From positions 27,722,393-27,786,392 of the forward strand of contig JAQMRL010000006.1 of the NCBI GenBank assembly GCA_035578175.1: DNA of 64,000 bases, in the 5' to 3' direction. Below the pieces are notes generated by a model, which was not told where the DNA came from, searched no databases, and saw nothing but the letters and a program-made list of their open reading frames with translations. The position numbers and the translations under genes were made by a program. Source of the stretch: Catonia carolina (Eukaryota > Arthropoda > Insecta > Hemiptera > Achilidae). Shown here in pieces: positions 22,092 through 32,126 of this stretch (position 1 is its first letter; each line of letters opens with the position of its first letter).

Positions 22092-22221
22092 ATAGTATAA
22101 CTGAATGTAAACACACCTTCCAACCATAATCACATAAGTCTGGCTTTCCTTAAGAAGTAATATAACACTAAAAAAGTGTTTTACAACAAAAGTTCACTTA
22201 AGTTAATCCTAAGTGATATAG

Positions 22222-22665
22222 AGTGCTTCCAAGGGCGGATCCAGGGCCGGGCGAGCCGGGCAACCGCCCGGGGCCCCGCGGCGCGGCCTGGACCTAACAA
22301 AACGCAGGTCGGGTCGGTCGGTTAGAAGCGCGAGGCCCTTTTAAGCTCAACCAGCCCATAAGCGAGTAAATGTGTACTACATGCTACAATGCGTACTACA
22401 TAGGGGGCCTATAGGCCTAGTGCCAGCTGATAAAATTTTCAGGCTGTAAATTTAGTACATTAGAAACCACTAGCCTATACACAAATAAGGTCAGCTTTAT
22501 TGTTGGTCAAACACAGCTAACTAGTTAAAAAAACACATGAAAAACGCATTTTTAGGGCTAATCATAAAAAAATCCTGGGGGACCCCCCGGTAAGTAGGGT
22601 CCCACCAAAGTCAATTGCCCAGGGCCGAGGGCCCCGCAAAGTCTGGATCCGCCACTGAGTGCTTC
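22222..22665. mobile_element. hAT-type MITE with 8 bp target duplication (428 bp)
   Basis: Element 22230-22657, left end CAAGGGCGGATCCAG, right end reversed CAGTGGCGGATCCAG, flanked by perfect AGTGCTTC at 22222-22229 and 22658-22665. The GC-rich subterminal zone (CCGCCCGGGGCCCCGCGGCG) contrasts sharply with the AT-rich surroundings. No transposase. The left terminus has AA-G instead of AGTG, which may impair remobilisation. Confidence 0.9.
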
Positions 22666-22673
22666 TTTCTATA

Positions 22674-22915
22674 GCTTAACGAACTAGAGACTGCAGATGA
22701 AGGCGGAGCATAGTGACTTAGATCACAGCACAGAGGCAATTGACTTTCGTTAATCGTATCCTGCGTTGTCACGTTGTGGTTCCGCTGTGGATAACAGACT
22801 AACAAAATGTCACCTGGAGTTCTGTGGATCAGAGTGTGATTCAGCGAAGAAGCAACCTTAACCGACCTTGGCTGTTATTGGCTAGATCTCATCTGCAGTC
22901 TTTAGTTCGTTGGGG
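22674..22915. mobile_element. Small TIR element (MITE, about 240 bp)
   Basis: Ends AACGAACTAGAGACTGCAGA and its complement TCTGCAGTCTTTAGTTCGTT, with TA on both sides (22672-22673 and 22916-22917). Separated from the hAT MITE by only eight bases beyond its duplication. Noncoding. Superfamily unassigned; TA flanks fit Tc1/mariner-type insertion. Confidence 0.65.
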
Positions 22916-23684
22916 TATAATTAAAAAATGAAATAGATGATTTTTGAAGCTTAATCTGTGATTTCTAGTGGAAGAGGCTTTACAAAGTTTCTACGCAAAA
23001 ATATTTTTATGGGAGATAACTACTGTTTGTGACGACGACGAAGAACGTAAACAGTCTTGAAAACCGACATTTTTTTTTCTTAAAATCATTAATTTTAATT
23101 TTAATTATTGCAAAAAGCTACTCGTATTTTAAGTCACTTATGTAAACTAGTAAAATATATAAATGAATACTATTGTAAAACACATTTTTATTCTTGTCTT
23201 ACAAAGCATTTTACAGAAGAAAAACATAAGTTAACATTTTACTCCAATTTATTTCAGAAACATCTGAAGTTAAAATTGTCAACTTTTTTAAACGAGTGGC
23301 TTATCTTAATAAATATAAAAGTATACATTTTATATTAAAGGGGCAGCCCCCTAAACAAATAATATTTTTTAATATTCTTTTTTTTGAAACGTATAAAATT
23401 ACCAGCTTTTTTAAAATGTTTACAGAAGTTAGTTTTTTTGACTTATGGGCTACCTGAAATGACCGATTCAGTTATTAGAGTTATCTACTCTAAAAGTGAT
23501 GAATTTCACTAAACAGCCAGACCCTGTGGTGAATGAAGTGAAGATGTCATTTTCAGGATGGAAAATATGTGCTTTTCGGAGGGCCTGGCATTCAACTCAG
23601 TGAAGGCAATTTTAAACCACCTCACTTCTCGTTTTATTAATTTTTGATTGCAGTAAAACCTCTAAAGCAGGGGTTCCCAGTTTT

Positions 23685-23780
23685 TGTAATGACACCCCGA
23701 GGAACTTATCACCTGTAGGATATGAGAAAAAACACTCTCAAGACAACCGAAGGTTAGACATTAGCCTTAGGAGGGTTGTG
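23685..23780 (+). pseudogene. Short LINE scrap
   Basis: GAGGAACTTATCACCTGTAG and ACTCTCAAGACAACCGAAGG match in order the LINE block at 45900-45970 and, reversed, the one at 9905-9990. Too short and broken to translate meaningfully. Confidence 0.4.
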
Positions 23781-24205
23781 CTGTGTAACAGCTGATTTTT
23801 GTAGATGGAGGTTCGTGGTTCAAATCCTAGTAAAGGTAATTACGTTTATACTGATTTTTTTTTTGGTTTAACGTCCGACTGTTCTGCAAGTACTGCTAAT
23901 GCAGACGGTGAAGGATGAAATTATTTTTTGTAACGTATGAAAATATGCCGTGCCTGAATGGGATTCGAACCGGAGACCGCATGATGAGAGGCGAGCACGT
24001 TATACTGATTTGAATACTAGACAGTGGTTATATGTACTTTGATAGTTGGGGTTCAATTAACCATACTCTCTCAGTAATGGTCGGTCAGGATCTGTTCAAG
24101 ACTATACCTCATTTGTATATCATACACATCACCCTCATCTCATTGGGTCATGGGCTTATTAATTGTTCTGAATTGAACAGTTTGCAACTTACACGCATTA
24201 GGGAT
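23781..24205 (+). repeat. SINE-A copy interrupted by a SINE-B
   Basis: Head with AACAGCTGATTTTTGTAGAT and GTGGTTCAAATCCTAG, then the linker is duplicated around the SINE-B. The body resumes at 24000 with GAATACTAGACAGTGG and ends at TTGCAACTTACACGCATTAG. It sits in the same orientation as copies at 1555 and 60265. Confidence 0.8.
23846..24011 (-). repeat. SINE-B (tail T2), 5'-truncated, 12 bp duplication
   Basis: Insert 23858-23999 flanked by TTATACTGATTT at 23846-23857 and 24000-24011. In sense it begins CGTGCTCGCCTCTCATCATG, so the first 24 or so bases of the head, including the A box, are missing. The B box (GGTTCGAATCCC) is present and it ends with tail T2 and a T-run on the plus strand. 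The same 5' cut is seen at 62609-62764. Confidence 0.85.
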
Positions 24206-24262
24206 TAAAAAAATTAAATTTTAAAGTTAATAAGTTACATTGGTTTAAACATGATTTATATT

Positions 24263-24931
24263 TGAATCAGTAATTTCAGAAAGCCCATAAGTCAAAATTT
24301 TACATTTTCTTAGTGCATTTTAGAACTAACTGAATGTAAAGACACCCCTACAAAAATCACAAGAAACCGGCTTTCCTTAAGTAATATAACACTAAGAAAA
24401 TGCTTATCCTTAAGGATATAAAGTGTTTCCTTCTAAAGTGGATATTCTTTTGAAGCTTAAGCTCTACTTTCTAGTGGAAGAAACCACACAAAGATTCTAT
24501 GCAAAAAAATTTTTAAGGTGTATAACTATTGTTTATGACAACGATGAAGAACGTGAATAGCCCTGAAAATCAATATTTTTCTTTCTTTAAGTTAAGAATT
24601 TCAATTTTTATTATTGCAGAAAGCTATTTAAGTCATAATGTAAACTACTGAAATGAATACTATTGTACAGCACAATTTTCTTCTAATCTAACAAAAAGTT
24701 AACATTTTACTACAATTTATTTCAGAAACACGTGAAGTTTAAATTTTCAATATTTTTTTTAAACAAATTGCTTGTCTTTAAAAAGACAAAAGTATATTTT
24801 ATAGACTATTAAAAGGGCAGCCCTCTGAACAATTTATATTTTTTTAATTGAAACATTATAGATTACAAGTTTTTTTTAATTTTTCTAAAAGTTAGTTTTT
24901 TGACTTATGGGCTTTCTGAAATGACACATTC
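24263..24931 (+). mobile_element. TIR element K, complete uninterrupted copy (669 bp)
   Basis: Ends TGAATCAGTAATTTCAGAAA and the complement TTTCTGAAATGACACATTCA, inverted over about 30 bp (AGCCCATAAGTCAAAA). No transposase frame. It is the reference copy used to recognise 4295-4433 and 21653-23471. Target duplication not clear. Confidence 0.7.
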
Positions 24932-25440
24932 ATTTTAGTGTTTAACCGAACTGATGTTATTATTACGACCGTGCGCAGTGCGGGCGCAATTTAAAGTTGT
25001 TGCACTTTTAACCTTGCAATTTAAAAAGACCGGATAAAATTTGTTTAAATGTAAGTTTTTAAAAATAACTTATATATTGACCTAACGGTAACAAATCCAG
25101 AAGTTTAACCTTTGATATTTACATGGAAACAGTTCTCACGGTCGGTTGTTTTGTTTGTGCAGAGCATTTATTGTTTCTTTTTCTGCACCGGCGGCTGCCA
25201 GTTTGATTTGTTAGTTATGTCAACATGTATACTTTACTACTTAAAGAATCGCGTTGTTCTTCGTAAAGCAATCTTTTACTACAACCGTCACAGTTTACGC
25301 TGACCTAACATTGTTGAGACTACTACGTTAAAATAAATAACTGCTTCGTTCATTAGAAGTCTTCGAATCAATACTCAATCATTTAAAATTTTAAATCTTT
25401 ATTAAATTTAAATCGAAAAGTTGGTCCTCTGTATTTTTCT
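24932..25440. other. Spacer without recognised gene
   Basis: Includes a 63-codon plus frame (25112-25303) rich in F, Y and C without a recognisable motif; probably chance. Confidence 0.45.
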
Positions 25441-25795
25441 ACTTTTTCTTGCGTATATGATTGTATAGGAAGAAAAGTATTGTTTTCAGTTCGATTTTTC
25501 GAAATCGAGTTTTCACTGGATCTACGCGTTTTCAGACCCCCTGAACCTAAAAAACATGTTTTTAGCGATTGGTCTGTGTATGTGAATAAAATATCTCAAG
25601 AATGGAACATCGTACGAAGTTGAAACTTTAAACTTAAGTTAGAACTTAAGTTAGACCGGACCCGACATAAACATTTTCATCAAAATCGGTCAACCGGAAG
25701 TAATAGTTATTCGTGTAATTTTTCACTTTTTTGTGATTTTCTTAAAAACGGCTCCTACGATTTTTTTATAAATCGCCTCTATCACGGTTTTTTTA
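25441..25795 (+). mobile_element. HLN 5' part
   Basis: Starts ACTTTTTCTTGCG, passes the CGATTTTTCGAAATCGAG box and TTTTTAGCGATTGGTCTGTG. The TG tract is nearly absent here (TGTGTATGTG), then GAATGGAACATCGTACGAAG. It stops after AAATCGCCTC where an AAC-SINE begins. The 3' half is gone. Confidence 0.65.
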
Positions 25796-25802
25796 AAAAC
25801 AT

Positions 25803-25976
25803 GCCTATCAGTTCTCTGAAAAGCATCTACTTTCCACCCTGCAAATGACACCTTCACTTTATACACCACAGGGTCTGGCTGTATAATGAAATTCATTATT
25901 CTCAAAGGAGATAACTGTGGCTAGTATCTTTTACACCTCTACCTCTTCTGTTCTTAAATACTTCAGTCATATAATT
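25803..25976 (-). repeat. AAC-SINE copy 7, fragment
   Basis: Middle and 5' part only, from TGCAAATGACACCTTCACTT to TTCAGTCATATAATTGG; both family ends are missing. The 60-codon minus frame here is not a gene. Confidence 0.65.
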
Positions 25977-26185
25977 GGTTTTAAGTAGGATTTAGTTAAA
26001 TTAAGTGCGAGATAAGTAATTACTAGTTAAGTTCATTTATTGTCATTAATTTATTACAATTAGTTTATTATTTATTCTAAGTATTATGATTATAATAATT
26101 GCAACTTATTAGCAGATTTATATTAGACTTGTAATTATAGTGCCTAATAATTGTAATTTAAACTATAGTTTGTTAATTATTTACT

Positions 26186-26375
26186 TTATCCAGATCCCGA
26201 AACAGACTTTAGCAATAAGTGTCACAGTATCTTATGATCAGATATGACTACAAACTGACGAAATTTTGAAAAATAAGGTTTTATCCAGATCCCGAAACAG
26301 ACTTAAGCAATAAGTTTCACAGTATCTTATGATAAGATATTATACTACAAACTGACAAAATTTTAAAAAATAAGG
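26186..26375 (+). repeat. 95 bp direct tandem duplication
   Basis: Two units starting TTATCCAGATCCCGAAACAG at 26186 and 26281. They differ by about ten substitutions and small indels (AGTATCTTATGATCAGATAT against AGTATCTTATGATAAGATAT). Noncoding. Not related to other repeats in the window. Confidence 0.85.
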
Positions 26376-27341
26376 AAACTGTAAAGGAAAAAGATTTAAA
26401 GACGGATGGTTAGTGAAAAATAAAAATAAATGTTAAAAGAACATTATTTGGGAAGAAATATCGTATCGAATTCGAACATACCTATGTCGGATAAAGTAAT
26501 ACGGTCGCAGAGGTAGATCAACAGACAAGCTGGTTCTTGATTTACCAATTAGCGAGTCCGTCTATGATTTGTAGCCGGGCTAAAATCCCATAAAACAAAC
26601 AACGAGATGTCACTGATACAATATAGAAAGAGAGAGTATGATCAAGAAAAAGGAGATAGTAGGATCGACCTGTCTTTCCCACCCTGTTCTTATAATTTAA
26701 TATCTTATTGTCCTTCGAAGCCGACCCAAGTTACCTCATTCTTGTGTTTGTAATCGCCGCTCGCCTTTCATTTCTTTTTCTTTACTTCTTACCTTATCAC
26801 ACATTCCTCGTCTTCGCATTTATTGGAATTATTTCCCTTTTTACCTATCTTTATCGTTTTATATTTTAAACCGCTCACGGAAAATGGTACAAATTACACC
26901 CTCCAATTAAAAGTCAACTTGTTTTTTTATCTGAACATTTAAATGGTAAAGGAAATCACAAAAATTTCAGATCTAACAAATTTCATAGGAACTCGTGTGG
27001 TTCATTAACATTTTTAGATTTTCACACAAGTTATAAGTTTTGTAGATATATCCTCGTTGAAAATTGTGGAAATCATTTAAAGTAGTCCTGTAAAATCATT
27101 GTTTTAAAATTCTAAAACTTAAGGTTTGGATGCCAGTTGATTAGCTGACGGGTTGAAATAGGTAGTATAACTCATCTAAGTTTAGTTAGCGTAAACACAG
27201 ATGTTCAATAGTCAAATCTTTTGTGATGTCATTGCTAGTAGTACGATGGAGGGAATATTGGATTGGTTATCCCTCCTACCAATTCACATTAAGCTTTCCT
27301 ACTGGGTAAGTAATCTATCCGCACCCTACGCGACAAGTGAA
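26376..27341. other. Spacer without recognised gene
   Basis: Moderately AT-rich. I found no transposon terminus, tRNA or protein-like frame. Confidence 0.5.
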
Positions 27342-28550
27342 TAGGTATATCCACACTCATGCGCTTTCTTTTTCAACTTGTGTTTCGACATGCGATGTCG
27401 CATGCGTTGACGCATGCCATTTACCTGCCCGCACTCATTTGAAGAGCTTCATCTAAAAAAAAAACAACTTAACGAATATTTTTGAACACTACACTAAATT
27501 AAAGCCTCTTCTTTCCTGCATTGATTGGTTTGATTTATAGTTTTATTCAGAAAATAATCGGAGATACCTCCAGCAATTTACGCAAAAAAGGATTCAGTTT
27601 TTAGCCGGTTTTTAAACGTCCGTTACTCCTTCTAGGCTTTTCATGAAAATCGGCGTTTAAGTACGTTAAAGATTAGTTTTTTCTATAATATGAATATTCT
27701 GAAAGTTAAATCTCATGTTCCGTTTTAATATGCTGGCCATTTTTTTGAAAATGTGTTTTTTTTGGCTCCACATAAAGGTAGGAAAATGATTTTTGGACTA
27801 AACCATGCATTTTCTCAACAGTATTATGTCAAGCAAAGCGTTTATTTTTTTAATAAAAATAGGCCTATCGTTAAATAATTCAAAATGAGCTACGGGAATG
27901 AGTTGCAGCAGGAAAAACACAGAAGTTTGTTTTTCTAAACGACTATACTCGAAGCGGATACCGCTATAGAGCTCAGTTTCCTCTCAAGAAGTTAAGAGGC
28001 TAATAGAATTTTCTATTAACACCACATATCTATTTATAATTACAAATGCAAAATACGATGCATGGCACAATACTGCCGTAAAAATGCATGGTTCAGTCCA
28101 AAAATCATTTCCCTATCTTTACGTGAAGCCAAAATACACTTTTTAAAAAAAAAGTGGCCGGAATTTCAAAATGGAACATCAGATTTCTATTTTAAAGTAT
28201 TCATATTAAGAAAACTCTGATCTTCAACGTAGCCTACTTAAACGTTCTTTTATGAAAAGCCTGGACGAAGTAACGGACGTTTAAAAACCACATCAACGGA
28301 AATCCGGCTAAAATCTGAGTACTCTTTAAGCGTAAATTGCTGCATCTCCGACTAGTTTCTAAATAAAATAATTTAAATCAACGCAAAAAAAGAGGCTTTA
28401 ATTTAGTGTCGTGTTCAAAAATATTCGATATGGTTTTTTTAACAGAGCTCTTCAAAAGAGTGCGGACATGTGAAAGGCATGCCTCTAAGCGCATGCAATG
28501 AGGCATGCGTTGTCGCATGCGTTGAAAGCGCTCGAGTGTGAACATAGCTA
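27342..28550. mobile_element. Long-TIR foldback element, copy 2 (1205 bp)
   Basis: Element 27344-28548 flanked by TA at 27342-27343 and 28549-28550. Ends GGTATATCCACACTCATGCG and the imperfect complement (CGAGTGTGAACATAGC). Arms, loop and internal order match copy 1 at 7189-8398, with small differences such as GTTGACGCATGCC near the left end and AGGCCTAT in the loop. No transposase. The overlapping minus frames at 28378-28633 lie in the right arm and are not genes. Confidence 0.85.
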
Positions 28551-28624
28551 TTATGTTGCATGATAAATGTCGCATATGTTATGTTGGTATGCATGTTATT
28601 ACCCCGAAGTGCAGTTTTAAAATA

Positions 28625-28837
28625 CAGGACCATTTTTTTTTTAATTCATTTATTTAACGTCGCATCAACTGCAAGGTCATTAGCGACGACGTTGGGGTGT
28701 AACTGTAATGAGCATGAAATGATTTTTTGTAACGTATGAAAATATGCCGTGCCTGAGTGGGATTCGAACCCAGGACCGCATGATGAGAGGCAAGCACGTT
28801 ACCAACTGCGCCAATGCGGCCGGCAGGACCATTTTTT
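28625..28837 (-). repeat. SINE-B with tail T1, full length
   Basis: Minus-strand SINE at about 28639-28823 with the complete head (GCCGGCCGCATTGGCGCAGT in sense), B box GGGTTCGAATCCC and tail T1 (GTCGCTAATGACC, then TTGATGCGACGTTAAATAAA). Flanked by CAGGACCATTTTTT at 28625-28638 and 28824-28837. Same head/tail combination as 5029-5228. Confidence 0.85.
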
Positions 28838-28839
28838 GT

Positions 28840-29337
28840 TTTTCTAAATAGTAGGTACTAAAACTGTTTTTCTTTTCAACATGAAGTAGCTTACCTGGTA
28901 CCCTACGATTTAGGGTTCTAGGTTCCTAAATCGGACCAAGTTTCAAAAAATATTTTTACTACGAAAATTACAGATATTTAAGATTATAAAATAATATATA
29001 ATACACTTGCAACAAACGCCTATTTCATGCCATATTTTCCGTTTTTATCATGAAAAGTTGGTCGCCAAAAATATCAGTTGTCATAAGTGGTAGTCTACGA
29101 TATAGGCCTAATAGGCAAATTTTCCGTATAGTCAAAAATTGTAATTTTTATCTATTAATATTTTCTTTAGATGTTAAAATCTTCTTTTTTTATAACTGCA
29201 TCCAGGAGACTCCAAAAGGGAGTTCAAGATATGTAAAAACTGATAATATTCTAAATTTTAACAATGTTAAAACTTTATTACCACTATTAACCTACTTACT
29301 TCGATAAGCGTTACTATGGTATAAAAGATATACAGAT
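28840..29337. other. AT-rich spacer
   Basis: No repeat ends. The 85-codon plus frame at 29050-29307 has no recognisable motif. Confidence 0.45.
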
Positions 29338-29725
29338 TGTTGTTGTTTAGGTCAACAGCCGAAAGGCTGGTTTGAACCTGTAGAGGTTTTACTAAGTAAC
29401 ACGAGGAGCGAGGTGGTTTATCATTGTCTTCCTCACTGAGTGGAAAAGTACGCTTATCAGCATGCCGGGCCCTCTGAAAAGCACATATTTTCCACTCTGC
29501 AAATGACACCTTCAATTCATTCACCACAGGGTCTGGCTGTATAATGAAATTCATTACTCTCAGAGGAGATAACTCTGATTAGTGTCTTTTACACCTCTAC
29601 CTCTTCTGTTCTTAAATAAATCAGTCATTTAATTGACTAACCATATTATAAGAAACAGAACTATTTATTTTAGCCCTGCAACGAACAGATTGAGTGTAAA
29701 TAATTTGACACTCCACCTGCATTTA
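29338..29725 (-). repeat. AAC-SINE copy 8, near full length
   Basis: All family boxes on the minus strand, with (TTG)n and the 3' hairpin at the left and a damaged 5' hairpin at the right. First of four alternating-orientation copies up to 32126. Confidence 0.8.
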
Positions 29726-29787
29726 GGGGATAATACAGATATTAGATAGTCTACTATGGTATACAGATATGATAGGCCCCTACAGTA

Positions 29788-30053
29788 CGCCTGTAATGGC
29801 CAGGTAAAGTGTTACATTATTTGCACTCAGTATTTTAGTTCCAGGGCTACAAAAAATAGTACTGTTTCTTACCATACAGTCAGTCAGTTATATGATTGAA
29901 CTATGTATTTAAGAACAGAAGAGGTTGAGGTGTAAAATACACTATTCAGAGTTATCTCTCCTGAGAGTAATGAATTTCACTATACAGCCAGACTGTGTGG
30001 TAATGAAGTGTACGCGTCATTTGCAGGTTGGAATGTAGATGCTTTTTGGAGGG
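29788..30053 (+). repeat. AAC-SINE copy 9, 5' two-thirds
   Basis: Runs from the degenerate 5' hairpin (CCTGTAATGGCCAGG) to CTTTTTGGAGGGTCT, then stops. Head-to-head with copy 8, about 60 bp apart, so the pair forms an inverted repeat. Confidence 0.7.
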
Positions 30054-30089
30054 TCTATACTTATTCTTATTTATTTATTCCTTTGGCCC

Positions 30090-30318
30090 GTGTTATTTAG
30101 GTTATCAGCCGAAAGACTTGTTTGAACCTGTAGAGGTTTTACTAAGTAAAACGAGGAGTGAGGTGGTTTACCATGCCTTCCTCACTGAATGGAAAAGTAT
30201 GTTTGCATGCCCGGTCTTCTGAAAAGCACATATTTTCCACCCTGCAAATGACACCTACACTTCATTCACCACAGGGTCTGGCTGTATAATGAAATTCATT
30301 ACTTTCAGAGGAAATAAA
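30090..30318 (-). repeat. AAC-SINE copy 10, 3' portion
   Basis: 3' hairpin (AGTCTTTCGGCTGATAACC in sense) to CTGAAAGTAATGAATTTC; the 5' half is missing. Opposite to the copies on both sides. Confidence 0.7.
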
Positions 30319-30538
30319 TCCTTTGACGCAACTAATCTTAATGTAAATAAGTTATTTAAGTTTTTCTTATGTTATGCTTATAACAGGCAGGTGGAGTATT
30401 AAATTATCTCCACTCGATCTGCTAGTTCCAGAGCTACAAAAAATAGTTCCCTTTCTTAGGCCAATCACATAGTCAACCTGTTATATGATTGAAGCATTTA
30501 AAAGCTCAAGAGGTGAAGCTGTGAAAAATACTAGTCAG

Positions 30539-30620
30539 AGTTATCTCTTCTGAGAGTAATGAATTTCATTATACGAGGGAGTTATCTCTTCTGAGAGTAA
30601 TGAATTTCATTATACGAGGG
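30539..30620 (+). repeat. 41 bp perfect tandem duplication across the SINE/mariner border
   Basis: Two identical 41 bp units at 30539-30579 and 30580-30620. Each begins AGTTATCTCTTCTGAGAGTA and ends TTATACGAGGG. CGAGGG is the outermost six bases of the mariner, so the unit includes SINE flank, the TA target and the transposon tip. Unit 2 continues into the real mariner. Confidence 0.95.
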
Positions 30621-31927
30621 GGTACCCAAAAGAAACCGGAATTATTTTTTAAAACTATTTATTTTTAATTTTTTTACAAAAGAACCTTATCCCCTTCAAA
30701 ATACTCTCCATTACAACTAATACATTTGTCCCACCGGTGCTTCCACTGTTCAAAACATTTTTTGTACTCCTCTTCAGTGATGGCTGCCAGCTCATCCGTC
30801 GTTTTTTTCTTGACATCATCAACGTTGTTAAATCGGAGACCTTTCATGCCCCTTTTCATGCGTGGGAACAAGAAAAAATCACACGGAGCCAGATCGGGTT
30901 AGTACGGTGCGTGTGGTAGCAAAACCATGCCGTTTTTCGCCAAAAACTGGGTAACCGAGATTGCCGTGTGTGCAGGCGCGTTGTCGTAGTGGAAAAACCA
31001 GTCCCCTGTCTGCCACAAATTAGGTCTTTTACGACGAATGCTGTTTCGTAGTCTTCTTAACACTTCAAGATAAAAAGCTTGATTTACCGTCTGGCCTGGT
31101 GGAACGAACTCTGAATGGACAATTCCCCTCACATCAAAAAAACAAATCAGCATTGTTTTGATGTTCGATCTGACTTGACGACTTTTTTTTTGGTCGGGGT
31201 GATAATGAAGTCTTCTATTGACTGGATTGTTGTTTGGTTTCTGGGTCGTACCCATAGCACCAAGACTCGTCACCCGTAATGATCTTTGACATGAAATCTG
31301 GATCAGTTTCAAATCACTACACGTTTCAATTCGACGTTCCTTTTGAGTGTCTGTCAGAACCCGAGGCACAAACTTGGCAGCGACTCTTTTCATTGTCAAG
31401 TCTTCTGTTAAAATGCGTTGGACTGAGCTCCAAGATAACCCACTAACCTGTGATATTTGGTCAATGGTCTGTCGTCGGTCTGTTCGTACAATTTCTTTCA
31501 CTTTCACAACATTTTCGTCTGTTCGGGAAGTCGACGGTCGTCCAGAACGAGGTTTGTTCTCAATCGATATGTCGCCATTTTTAAAGCGCAAAAACCACTC
31601 GTACACTTGGGTTTTTCCAATAGCGTCGTCTTTTTAAGCTGTGTTCAACATTACAACTGTTTCCGCGGCGTTTTTACCGAGCAAGAAGCAAAATTTCACA
31701 ACCGCACGTTGTTCATTAAAACTTGCCATCATGAAAAACGACACGAGCACAAAACAGCACTAGCGAGAACAATCACTGCACGAGAACAGAACAAGCTAGA
31801 TCAACGAACAAAATGGCATTGAACTGGCAATGAGTAGCGCTACAAGCAGCCTAGTGGCGGGAATTTGTACTGCACAAGCTCCGCCCACAGCAGAGCTATT
31901 CCGGATACTTTTGGGTACCCCCTCGTA
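30613..31927 (-). mobile_element. mariner copy 2 (1311 bp)
   Basis: Element 30615-31925 with TA at 30613-30614 and 31926-31927 and the same termini as copy 1. The gene is on the minus strand. Compared with copy 1 it lacks 13 bp, has one base fewer in the A tract and carries an extra stop. It is inserted in an AAC-SINE. Confidence 0.9.
30674..31729 (-). pseudogene. mariner DD34D transposase, copy 2
   Basis: Starts at the ATG complementary to 31727-31729. The stop complementary to 31634-31636 (TAA for a Tyr codon) lies near residue 32. A 13 bp deletion between two TTGAAAC repeats (near 31310-31320) shifts frame, and the A9 tract near 31190 shifts it back, giving a 235-codon open frame at 30899-31606. 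About 40 residues in between are out of frame, so the GDESW segment with the first catalytic Asp is lost. The Ser-to-stop change in the YSPDLAP motif is the same as in copy 1, as is the Trp-to-TAG base change, here bypassed by the shifted frame. The C-terminal part 30674-30871 is open. Not functional. Confidence 0.9.
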
Positions 31928-32126
31928 CAGTCAGACCCTGTAGTGAATGAAGTGAAGTGTCATTTGCAGGGTGGAACGAAAATGCTTTTCGGAGGGTCTG
32001 ATATGCTGATAAGCATATTCTTTCTACTCAGTGAGGAAGGCATAAGTAAACCACCTCACTTCTCATTTATACTTAGTAAAAACTCTAGAGGTTCAAACCA
32101 GCCTTTCGGCTCTTGACCTAAATAAC

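Larger units (their letters stand above)
21653..23471 (+). mobile_element. TIR element K, copy 2, containing three further insertions
   Basis: Left end TGAATCAGTCATTTCAGAAA; right end complementary (TGAAATGACCGATTCAG). Removing the insertions at 21726-22091, 22230-22665 and 22674-22917 leaves an element of the same order as 24263-24931 (blocks CTGGCTTTCCTTAAG, TTTTTGAAGCTTAATCTG and GTTTGTGACGACGACGAAGA). No transposase frame. Confidence 0.7.
21553..23664 (+). repeat. AAC-SINE copy 6 split by nested elements
   Basis: The left part 21553-21652 ends in GTGTAAAACACACT. The right part resumes at about 23472 with TTAGAGTTATCTACTC and AGACCCTGTGGTGAATGAAG and decays near 23664 before a normal tail. 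The two parts are contiguous in family order (CACTAGTCAGAGTTATCT), so everything between is later insertion. Confidence 0.75.
30379..32126 (+). repeat. AAC-SINE copy 11 carrying mariner copy 2
   Basis: The left part 30379-30612 runs to AATTTCATTA. The right part resumes after the mariner at 31928 with CAGTCAGACCCTGTAGTGAA and ends at GCCTTTCGGCTCTTGACCTA. The left flank contains a 41 bp tandem duplication ending in the first bases of the mariner terminus (see 30539-30620). Confidence 0.8.

Noticed and set aside
22230..22657. Possible CpG island or promoter because of high GC
   Set aside because: The GC-rich block is bounded exactly by hAT-type ends and an 8 bp duplication, so it belongs to a MITE.
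29267..29554. 95-codon minus frame, recurring in part at 25723-25905 and 2751-2945
   Set aside because: A reading of the AAC-SINE body (FIIQPDPVVNE..); it recurs because the SINE does and is broken in most copies.
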